A DNA stretch of 64,000 nucleotides, from NCBI GenBank assembly GCA_039111635.1, contig JBCAQO010000012.1, positions 1,116,001 to 1,180,000 on the forward strand, read 5' to 3'. The translations under genes were made by a program, and so were the position numbers. The stretch is from Heterobasidion occidentale (taxonomy: Eukaryota > Basidiomycota > Agaricomycetes > Russulales > Bondarzewiaceae). This document shows, piece after piece, positions 45,524-55,526 of the stretch (positions within the stretch are counted from its first letter, which is position 1; the number at the start of each line of letters is the position of its first letter). The notes beneath the pieces were generated by a model. That model was not told where the DNA came from. It did no database searches and worked only from the letters and a program-made list of their open reading frames with translations.

Positions 45524-47279
45524 ATGGAGGATACTGCGTAGGCCTCTTGCTATGCGCAGATCACCGGGCGATAGTAATTTCTCACCTTGTTTACAGTACT
45601 CTCCATGATTATCTTGGGCTCTTTTCTATCGGTAAGGCGTAACTTCGGTGTTATCTCTGGATGCTGAATTTGGATCTATCCATGGACTGCAGCTATCCTT
45701 TACTATGACCATCTCGTCACCTTTCCGGAAGAGCTTCGATATATATGGAAATGGCCTTTCTCCATGGCATCAGTATGGTTCTTTTTGAACCGTTACATAC
45801 CGTTCTCAGGTAACGTCGTGGTGCTGATCATCCGGTTCAATGTCATTGAAAATGAGGTGAGGACAATGTTTGCGGCGAGAAAGGAGACTGATCGGTGCTC
45901 ATACAAATTATGCGCGTCGTTGGGCTGCTGCTGATCAGAGGTATATTCGGCTTTTTGGAAGGTGGATCGAGTTCTTAAAAAATCGCAGCTGCAGGATCAA
46001 CGCTTTCGCCCGTCAATTTCTTCTGGTCGTGAGCCAGCTTGTCATTTGCAGTGCGTCCCGCCCGTGCAACTACTTTCATTTGATAACTTGAGATTCATGT
46101 CCTCTTCCTTCCAGCTTTATCGGCCATACGTACACACGCAATTTACGGTCGCTCAGGCAGAATCCTTGCCCTGATCTTGATCATTGGGCTGGGGGGAATG
46201 TCCGTCGTTTGCGTGCGTTCAACATGCTGTCAACGGAATGAAATAGCTCAGCCATTTCTAGTGGTCATTGGTTGACGAACATAGACGCGCGGTACGTCAT
46301 GGAGGGGAGTGTCATGTCGCTATGACGCATACTACGTACGTCTCGCGCGTGGTCTGGGGCTTCCTTCTCTGGTTGACCTTCCGTCTCTAGGGCAGTTCGT
46401 GAGAATGTCCCATGTATTCTGTGGAAATTCACCCCACCTCAACGTGCTTTTGCTTCGCAGGCTTAGCAGCCGCGTGGGAGGCGGGACTCGTCTTTGACCT
46501 CTTCATTTTCGTGCTGACTATCTTCAAGTCGTACCAAGCAAGAGAAGTGCGAATGGTCGAAGACGATGAGGCTCGGGGATATGGGACTGATGGAGATGCT
46601 GTTGCGGGACGGTCAGCATCAACCTGATTCAGGCTCGTGTCGCTTCTCAATATATGCACTGACAGGCGCTCTGTACTTTGGGTAAGGCCATACCATTCTA
46701 AGCGTCGCGCCCGACGGACATGTTCACTCAGTCGACAACTGATCGAACAGAATCATCTCGCTGGCCACCCTCGCAAACGTGCTCACGTTCTATGTAAGTG
46801 TCGATTCCACAGCTGTTAACTGTTGACTTGCAAATGACACAGTCTACAGCTCGCTCCGGTATGCCCACACGATGTAGATAAGGCCATTGTCGAGCTAACA
46901 ACTCACACTCTCCCTCTCTCTCGCGGCGTGCGATTCACCAGATCGCGTTGAGAGGTGCTCTTTCCACATTTTCCAGCTGGGAAGTGCTACGGCTGCTCTC
47001 TCATCCTGTTCGTGCATCTGTCCTGACCACTTATTCCTCTTGATTAGCATATCAACGAGCATGATGTCACGGCTAATGCTACACATACATGCAATGATCG
47101 CCTCACCATCGTTAGGCGATACGATGAGCCACGACGACGTCGAACCTATGGAATTCAACACTCCTCGGATGGCGGAGCATAATGCAAACGCTAGACAAAG
47201 CATCCCAGAAGCTTCCAGTCACGATGCCGCTCAGCATTATGTATCGGAGGCTCGTCGCTCCGTGCACAAGACCATTTAG
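45524..47279 (+). CDS. DUF6533-type multi-pass membrane protein, copy 2 (probable frame break)
   Basis: Same exon plan as the other copies: a 15-nt first exon (MEDTA), then ILYYDHLVTFPEELRYIWKW, WFFLNRYIPFSGNVVVLIIR, a TYALYGRSGR-equivalent region, LAAAWEAGLVFDLFIFVLTI, SLATLANVLTFY and a final exon with STSMMSRLMLHIHAMIASPS. In the exon around 46548 two bases are missing relative to copy 3 (GTGCGAATGG against GTGCGCGAATGG), so EWSKTMRLGDMGLMEMLLRDG lies in another frame. This is either pseudogenisation or sequence error. It is also the most divergent copy in the membrane segments. Confidence 0.62.
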
Positions 47280-49050
47280 AAAAGAAGGGCAAGCAAGATC
47301 CGCAGGCAGCCTGGGAGGACGGCGGAAGAAGTTCGCGGAATTCCCAAGTCCTTTCTACGTCTGTCTTCAATACATTCGACAGGGATGAGTTCTTCAACCG
47401 TGGCGAGCCGGTCTGAGCCTAAATTTTGAAGTTTCCTGAAGCGATAGAACGCGTTTTGGCCGTATACGTGATGCATGATGGTTGTGTGCTCGGCCCGCCG
47501 TACACCTTGATGGAAGGATGCAGCATTGGTGCAAGCAGTGGATCCTGGTCGGCAAGCGGCTCGCGCGCTTGACCGCCTCCCACAGGACTTGATCTCTATG
47601 TCTTGACCCGCGCAGCTTACCCAAGAAAATGGGTCGCCGATATTCGCCAGAAAATCCACTCAGTGAGCCAATGCCTTGAAGAGAAATACCGATAGATACG
47701 AAGCGATCAGAATGATGCCTTTAGGGTGGAGATGCGTTCACCTCTGGCAGAGCCAGGCTGAGATGTCAAGCTGTCAAGGCTCTTCCGCACTCCTGCACAA
47801 GGTGGTCGGATTGATAGTGGTATCAAGTGAGTCGTCATTAAAAACTAGCGCGATATATTTGAATCTCACTGTTGAGGTCAGCTGAGAAGAAAATAAAGCC
47901 CTAATTCTTCGAAGACTGAAATGCTCTCTTGCCTGATACATTAACACGGCAAACAGGAATACTGGATCTTTGGATCGTGTTCAAAGAGACGAGACAAGTG
48001 TGGAGATGGATTGACGGGTATTGTGCAAAGTGGAGCGTAGGTTCTGAGATGTGGGAGGAACGTCGAACCGTACAAAACGATGGATGTGAATGATGAATGA
48101 ACAAGAGAATTATATGAAAGCCAATTTATCGGGCTCCCACTGAACGTACGCACCGGAAAAGTACCACTGTGACATGATTTGTGGATCCACCCCGAGGGCA
48201 TCTTGCATTTGGTCTAGAAATGATAAACATCAGGAGTTCAGCTCCGAATGCCGTGAAAGTGAAGATGCGGCAAACCAATATGGTCATCTGTAGGCAGCTC
48301 AAGATTCTTTTGAGACTCGATGGAGAGATTGTCGAGCATACACAAAAGAAAAGGAGTTCTGGGTGCGTTCAGCACACTCTCCACGTATACCGGCCAGCCG
48401 ATGGTCTCAGACAAGCACTGCGCAGCCGATAGTTTAACTTTGAGGCTGACGACACCGAGCTGAATGATAATTCGAATATCTGGGTCGCATGACCTGTCCA
48501 ATGAATTATCCTTGACAGACAAAAGAAGGCCGTAGAACAAATGGATGGAGTTCTACCAAGTCTGGATAGGAACACTCGAGGAGGACGACGCATAGGCGAC
48601 GCGATCTGAGAGGTATCAACGAGGGCAGAGCCGTTGCGGTACCCCTCTGAAAGCTGTTGCGATCCTCTCGGATGCAGAAAGGGATGCTTGTGCAGGTTCC
48701 CGAGGTACGTGGCGAGTTTGAAATGATAATGTCAAGATTGCACTGAGTCGCCATGTTGATAGTAGAAAGAGTCGGAGGTGAGGTGAACCAGAGTTTGGAA
48801 GGGGTGTTGTCGACTTCCATACACCCGTCCTCCGCGTTCACGTGATTGTGCAACATATGCCAACGACTACTCAAGTACTCAACTCAACGTCCTCAACGGC
48901 TACACCAGTCAATGATTCTGCTCTCAGACTGCAGCTTGTGAGGATCTTTGATCCTCTCGTCCTCTATGGGGGTGCAATTTACGCCGGTAGCGGTATCACC
49001 TTCTCTGCAACACAACGTGGCGCCGCTCGACGCGCTCTCCTACCGTCACT
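47280..49050. other. Spacer with F-box-like relic on minus strand
   Basis: On the minus strand, 48238-48540 and the overlapping 48506-48874 read like parts of an Agaricomycete F-box/leucine-rich protein (PFLLCMLDNLSIESQKNLEL, TDDHIGLPHLHFHG), but without an F-box or continuous frame. A minus-strand frame at 47276-47659 is unassigned. From about 48.94 kb the DNA matches the segment preceding the amidase fragment at 44.04 kb. Confidence 0.4.
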
Positions 49051-50189
49051 GTGAGAGCGCCTTTTCTTGATTCGGAATTGCAACCCGTCGTTTCGTCATG
49101 CTGACCGAGGGCCAGTGTATTTCTATTCCTTGGAGAGAAATCGACTTGCCGGGAAAGAAGATGTTGGATGGTGATATGTGCTCGCGCAGAATCTTGTCAT
49201 TCATCTCGTTCGATCTGTATATCTCAGGGATCGTGATTCCCTCCCGGGAATGTAAGCGCGCTCTGCAGGAGGTTGTATCCGCGCTGGAGGCCGACGGTCA
49301 CGAAGCTATCGATATGTATACGTACTTGCAGTGTTTGATCAATTCACAGCTCATTGTGTCTGCCTTCCTCAGTAACTCCCAGAGCCCTCTGAGAACACTC
49401 GAGATCGGCTCTCAACTTCTAGCCACCGCTTGTGAATCAGCTGACGCCCTCTCAATATAACTCCTCGCACAGCTTTCTTAAGGCCTTACCGCCTCCTCCT
49501 ACAGTCAGCCACACGAAGCCAACGATCCGGGCGTGACGCTCGGCACCCGCGCCCTCCGCGTCCCCTTCGCATGCTCCTACCATGTTCCCCAATGTCTCCA
49601 CCCCTTCCATCCCGCCACCCCGCTCGATGCTTCCCCCGCCGAGGGATGGCACGTCCACTCCGGTCAGGAGCACTACACGGCCGCTGGTGGTTCGATTTCC
49701 GGAAGGCGCAGGACCTGGACTTCGTGCTAACGGTGCCGAATGCGTTGCCGGCCGTGCGGCACGGCGGGAATAAGGAGGGGTGGAAGGCGCGTGGCTATAC
49801 GTTTTGTTCAACGTCGTGAGCATCGCGCAGGCTACTTTTTGTGTGAACTTTCTGTTGTTTGGTGCATATCCACATGCAATGTCCTGATCTGCTATATCAA
49901 AGCTCGACTACGCCACCGGCGTGCTTCCATTACGCACGTCAATCGCGCGCTCGGCGCGCTCCACTCCACCAGTAAGCCCTCTTCGTACCGCAACGCCGTT
50001 GAGGCAGGTGTATAACGCGGCCCACGTACGTACGACGCAGACGCGATGTACGTACTACCCGTGGGCGTATAGTTTGTTGGGCAGCGACTGGAGGAGAAAA
50101 AGGTACTTGCGGGGATGTAGATCATTGAGGGCCTATTGAGAAAGGTGGGGAAGGGTTACGAGAGGCTGCCGGTCAAGGCAAACGGGTGA
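49051..50189 (+). pseudogene. Truncated amidase copy (exon 3 onward)
   Basis: The similarity to the 39-41 kb amidase starts exactly at the intron after exon 2 (GTGAGAGCGCC) and continues to the TGA at 50187-50189. Exons 1-2, with the catalytic Lys and both Ser, are absent. Readable parts include IPWREIDLPGKKM, RECKRALQEVVSALEADGHE, TLGTRALRVPFACSY, HSGQEHYTA and NALPAVRHGGNKEGWKA. About 45 bp corresponding to DAYRREW is deleted, and the VGVQIVG region reads GV-stop-FVG. It cannot make an active amidase. Confidence 0.85.
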
Positions 50190-51166
50190 ACGTGTCTGTG
50201 CATGGCTGTAGGGTTGAGATGGATCGTATGTGTGTAAGTGATTCAAATTCCTGCTACTGTACCGTCTCGGTTGTTGGGTTTGTCGGTTTCGTCTTTTGGC
50301 GCACTTTCGTGTTCCGAGTGTGTAATAACTGGTGAGCTGTTGAAGGCTTTCGATTGGGTTTTCTACTTACCCCTTCTGTACTTTTCGTTCGGACGTCAGT
50401 ACCTCTATCACGGCCATGTCTAGGCTGATGATCAATATGCTCAGTGTCGAAACAACGAGCTGTTCCAGCGTGCGACCGAAGTGTTGATCAGAATATTAGC
50501 ATTTCGCGCAATAAGACAGCACTAGGATCATCGTGCGTCGTGTCCAGGGTAATAGCTTACCAGTGCCGATGGCTATCACGTACATGAACTTGCACTCATA
50601 TCTCTTTCCCTGTCCAGACGAACAGCACCATCGTAGCTACTCCAGTTCAGGGTGCCCTCCTTTGTTTCTGACGTCGAACCTTCACTTAAGAGACGAGGGC
50701 GTTTCTGATGATGGAACTTATTGAACTCGGCCTACAGTTTGATTGCTGCAAGTGGAGTTATATTTTCTCGCAGTACTCTACATTGCTTTGGGTTGCTGAG
50801 TGATCTGTGTGATTTCTCTTTCTCCACGTGTACAGATGAAGGGGTTTTCCAACCGAGTCAGATATGGATCTCTTGGTGAGGCACTATCGACAAACATGGT
50901 CGGGTGCAGTTCCCATCTTGTTGGTTGCCTTCCACACAATTCGTGGGATTGCCTAGCAGGTTTCAAACAAAGACCTGTTTCCAAATATTTCATCAAAACG
51001 CTACTATGATATATACTTAAGCCCAGCAAGGTCTGTCCTCCAGTTCTGGCTTTTTTTCCCCACAACATCATTGGAATCGGAATTGCTTGGTGGGCCGCCC
51101 CCCTACGGACTCCCTAGAGTGGAACACTATCACACTGAACCTTCTTGTCTAACGATTCAATTATAT
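50190..51166. other. Spacer and promoter region of DUF6533 copy 3
   Basis: Left part parallels the amidase 3' flank at 41.2 kb; right part parallels the promoter at 41.5-41.78 kb closely, including the ATATACTTAAGCCCAGC block. No separate gene is seen. Confidence 0.55.
50930..50948. promoter_or_regulatory. Conserved inverted repeat upstream of DUF6533 copy 3
   Basis: TTCCAC-N7-GTGGGA with the same ACAATTC spacer as at 41547, 219 bp before the ATG. One arm base differs from copy 1. Confidence 0.35.
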
Positions 51167-52915
51167 ATGGAGGAGATCACGTAGGTCCCTCGCCATGTGC
51201 AGTTGAACAGGCAGCAATCATCATCTGCTTCTCAGTGCTCTCCACGATTACCTCGAACTCTTGTCTATCAGTAAGGCGAACCCTGTTGGATACTGAGTTC
51301 TGGTGCTGACCACACTGCAGCTATCCTTTACTATGATCATATCATCACTTTTCCAGAGGAGCTTCAGTATATATGGAAACGACCTCTCTCCATGGCGTCA
51401 GCGTGGTTCTTCGTGAATCGCTACATCCCGTTCCTGGGGACCACCTTGGTGCTGGGTCTCCAATTCGATAGCACTGAAAATGAGGTGAGGGCACCTTCGC
51501 GATGGGAAGTTTACCAATCGGCGCTCATCCAACCCACCCGTGTCACTGGGCTACTACCGGTCAGAGGTATGCTTGGCTTTTCGGAGGGTGAACCAAGGAG
51601 TTGAAGCAGTTGCAGCTGCAGGATCGGCATATTTGCCCGCCAACTGCTGTTGGTCGTGAGCCAGTTTGTCATCTGCAGTGCGTACCACCAGTGCACTACT
51701 TTGCTCAATTCTTTGCAACACTGACATCCATCATCCTCTAGCCATATCAACCATACGCACCTACGCCCTTTATGGTCGCTCGAGAAGAATTCTTGCCTTG
51801 ATCCTTACCATTGGGCTGGGAGGAATGTCCGTTGTTTGTGTGCGTTCGTCATTGTATCATACAGAACGAACATAGCTTACTCGGTTTCAGTGGTCATTGG
51901 TGAACGAACATGGAGCCGTCATGTTACTTTATGGAGGAAAGTGTCTTGATGTCATGGCCTATCCTACGTACGTCCTCCGCATAATCTAACATGGTTTGTT
52001 CCCCTGCTAATCTCCCACATGTTTTTAGGGCAATCCGTGAGGATGATCCGAGCGCTCCGCATCGACGCGCCTAATCTGAACGCGATTTTGATTTTAGACT
52101 TGGCAGCCGCTTGGGAGGCAGGGCTTATGTTCGACCTGCTTATCTTCGCGCTGATTGGTCTCAAACCCTATCAGACAAGAGTAGTGCGCGAATGGTCGAA
52201 GGCAGTCAAGCTTGCGAACGTAGGACTGATGCAGATCTTGTTGCAGGATGGTGAATGTTAGCCCAATTCAGGTTCAGGTTATCTCTGAATGTGTGCACCG
52301 GCAGGCGCTCTGTACTTTGGGTGAGGCGCTTCTATTCATGTCGCGTTTGAAGGCTACACATGTCACTTGCCAACGCCTGATCGGATTGATAGAATCATCT
52401 CGCTAGCCAATTTCGCAAATGTGCTGACATTTTATGTAAGTGCGCAATCTCACAGATGTTCACCCTGGACGTGCGAATAACACAACTCACAGCTCGCTCC
52501 GGTATGCCCGCTCAATGCAGATAGATCCATTCCAGCTAATCCTCACCCCCTCCCTCTTTCTCGCGACGTGCCATCCGTAAGCTCGCACTGAAAGGCGCCC
52601 TGTCCACGTTTTCCAACTGGCAAGTCTCACCGCTGTTATATTGTCTGTCAAAGATTGACCCCATTTTTTTTCTAATTTAACCCCCTCAGCATGTCGACGA
52701 CAATGATGTCGCGGCTGATGCTGCACATCCACGAAGTGATCGCTGCCCCGCCGTTAGGAGATATGACAGTTGGAGATTTGGAAACTCTGGAATTTAACGC
52801 TGCTCAGATGACGGAGCATAGCGCGAACGCTGGGCAAAGCATCTCGGAAGATGCCAGTCGCGATGCTACCAGTGTCGTCAATCGGGGATATCGCGCTCTG
52901 TGCACCAGACCGTAG
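51167..52915 (+). CDS. DUF6533-type multi-pass membrane protein, copy 3
   Basis: First exons are 51167-51180, 51236-51270 and 51321-51484, with phases 2, 1 and 0. They give MEEIT, ALHDYLELLSI and ILYYDHIITFPEELQYIWKR, FFVNRYIPFLGTTLVLGLQF. Following exons encode IFARQLLLVVSQFVIC, ISTIRTYALYGRSRRILALI, LTIGLGGMSVVC, LAAAWEAGLMFDLLIFALIG, WSKAVKLANVGLMQILLQDG and SLANFANVLTFY, and the last exon STTMMSRLMLHIHEVIAAPP ends at 52915. About seven hydrophobic helices are predicted. Every exon I checked is open in the expected frame, so this copy and copy 4 are the best candidates for active genes. The C-terminal tail differs after ASRDAT, where copy 1 has SSISETSRS. Confidence 0.72.
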
Positions 52916-53817
52916 AGGTGAAGTGAAGACCGGGTTCGTAGGCTGGCCCTGAACCTCGGACGATGGACAAAGAAGTCGGTGAAATATGTCAGTCCCTTTG
53001 TTCGTAAAATCCATGTAGCCGGAACGTGTCAACCATAATTGCTCTGGTCAGGAGTCAGTCTTCACACAGGGTTCAGTCTCAGACGCGGCACTGACGCTAG
53101 AACAGCAACAGAATGCAGCAGACTCTATATTCACTATTGAACGAGTTGGGTGATTGCTGTGCTACTTACTACAATGAATTCTTTCTCTGTACAGAAAGGA
53201 CACCAGTGTGGCGGATTTCTGGACTTCAAACCCCAAAATTAGGGTGAGATTCTGTGATACTGTCTTTCTGACGCAGAACCCGTTACTCCAGAGGTCAGGG
53301 AATTTCTGATGATAGAAGTTACCAGATTCTGCCCGCATTCTGATATCTGCAGACGATATTCTGTTCGCTAGCATTGCTTTGAACATTCCTCTTCGAGTGG
53401 TCCGTCTGATATTCGTCTCCAAAATCACAATCACAATCACGACGCAACAGACATTCGGTGTTCATCGATCCAGCGATCATCGACCAAGCTTGATGCACCC
53501 ATTTTGAGGCAGTGCCCGCAAATAAAAAATATCTTCAAACAGATAAATGGGGTCTGTCCGTGTGGCACATCCGGAGCTCCTGGTGCTCGTCTTTCCCACC
53601 CAGCGTCGAACTCTGGTGCAAGTCTCATCTTGTTGGTTGCTAGATAATACAATTGGTGGGATATCACCGAGTCGTTCTTCTATATGACTCAAGCGTAGTG
53701 ATATCTGTCGGCCAGTACAGGTTTTATATCCCACCCCACTCGAATCACTTGGTCGTCTTTCGTCTTCCCGTCACTTCGCTGAACCTCTAGAGTGTCGAAG
53801 CTTGATCATAGGTCAAA
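52916..53817. other. Spacer and promoter region of DUF6533 copy 4
   Basis: Homologous to the other spacers (a TTTCTGATGAT block at 53.31 kb, TTGGTTGCTAGATAATACAATTG near 53.63 kb), but no amidase fragment lies between copies 3 and 4, so the unit here lost or never had one. The inverted repeat is degraded (GTGGGA arm only). Confidence 0.5.
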
Positions 53818-55526
53818 ATGGATATGGAAGACACCACGTAGGTCGTTCGCGATGCGCAGAGGAACGCACGATGGTCATTAGCATCTTGTTTTGTAGCGCG
53901 CTTCACGATTATCTCGAGCTCTTCTCTATCAGTAAGGCGTACCCTGTGGGATCATCCGCTGGATACTGATGTTTCGTGTGTCGATGAAATTGCAGCCATC
54001 CTTTACTACGACCATCTTATCACCTTTTCCGAAGAGTTTCGGTATATATGGAAACGACCTTTTTCCATGGCGTCGGCGTGGTTCCTCGTAAACCGCTACA
54101 TACCGTTCCTGGGCACCGTCGTGGTCCTGGTCGTCCGGTTTGATAGCTTTGGCAACGAGGTGAGGGCGCGTACACGTTTGCGACGGGACCTCAATCGATC
54201 GGTGCTCATGCATACCGTGCGCATCACTGGGCCACTGGTGATCAGAGGTATTTTCGGCTGCTCTTACAGTGATGAATTGAGTTCATGCAACGGCTGCAGC
54301 TGCAAAGTCAACGAGTTCGCCCGTCAACTGCTTCTGGTCCTGAGCCAGCTTGTCATCTGCAGTACGTCCCGCCAGTGTAACCGCTTTGCTCCAGGTTCCT
54401 CGATTTCCACATCCGTCGTCTCATAGCTATATCAACCATACGAACATACGCACTTTACAATCGCTCGAGAAAGATCCTTGCCCTGATCCTGACTGTTGGG
54501 CTTGGAGTAATTTGCGTCGTCTGCGTGCGTTCGTGCTGCTCTCAATCGGAGCGAATATCACTCAGCCGTTTGTAGTGGTCACTGATGAACGAACATGGCG
54601 GAAGCATAATATATGACGGAGAGAGGTGTAGTACCGCCATAACACATACCACGTACGTCCTCCGCACTACCTCGTTTATTTCCTCGCCCGTCGACCTTCC
54701 AGTACGTGTGTAGGGCAGTTCGTGAGGACGCTCCATGCAATACGCGCAGATTCACTCCACCTGAAAAGGCTATTTTTGCTTGCAGACTTGGCGGCCGCGT
54801 GGGAGGCGGGGTTCGCGTTCGACCTGCTCATCTTCGTGCTGATCGTCGTCAAGTCGTATCAGGACCGAGTGGTGCGCGGATGGTCGCGGGCGGTGCGGCT
54901 CGCGAACGTAGGGCTGATGCAGATGCTCTTTCTGGACGGTGGGTGTCAATAGCCAAATTCAGGATCGTATCGTTTCTGAACCCGTGAACGGGTAGGCGCT
55001 CTGTTCTTCGGGTGAGGCGCTCTTGTCTGTGTCGCCTTCGACGGATCCACACATGTTAACCTGGTCGGCGTCTGATCGGAGACACAGGATAATCTCGCTG
55101 GCCAACCTCGCCAACGTGCTCACGTTCTATGTAAGTTCCGTGAATCCACAGACTTTCAACCTGGACTTGCGAATGAACAAGTTCACAGCTCGCTTCGGTA
55201 CGCCCGCGCAACGCAGATAAGCCCGTTTGAAGCCAGTCCGAGCTGACGACCTTCCCCCGGCATTCGGTCCACAAGCCTATGCTGAGAGGTGCACCGTCCA
55301 CGTTTTCAAACTGGCAAGCCCCACGAATGCTTCTGTGAGGCGCTATGCTGACTGCTGATTTGACTTGGGTAGCATCTCGACGACGATGATGTCGCGGCTG
55401 ATGCTGCACGTCCACAAGGCGACCGCTGCACCGTCGTTGGGCGATGCGATGATCCACGACGGCCGCGACTACGACCTAGTCTTCGTAGAAGTCAACGCTG
55501 CTGAACGCGGTGCGCGCGCTGTTTAA
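53818..55526 (+). CDS. DUF6533-type multi-pass membrane protein, copy 4
   Basis: Starts MDMEDTT at 53818, adding two codons to the first exon of the other copies. Conserved parts: ALHDYLELFSI, ILYYDHLITFSEEFRYIWKR, WFLVNRYIPFLGTVVVLVVR, FARQLLLVLSQLVIC, IRTYALYNRSRKILALIL, LAAAWEAGFAFDLLIFVLIV, WSRAVRLANVGLMQMLFLDG, SLANLANVLTFY. The last exon begins at about 55375 (SISTTMMSRLMLHVHKAT) and ends after FVEVNAAERGARAV at 55526, with a tail unlike the other three. Codon third positions are richer in G/C than in copies 1-3, in step with the GC-rich DNA to the right. Exon borders in the middle are approximate; I saw no frame break. Confidence 0.72.
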
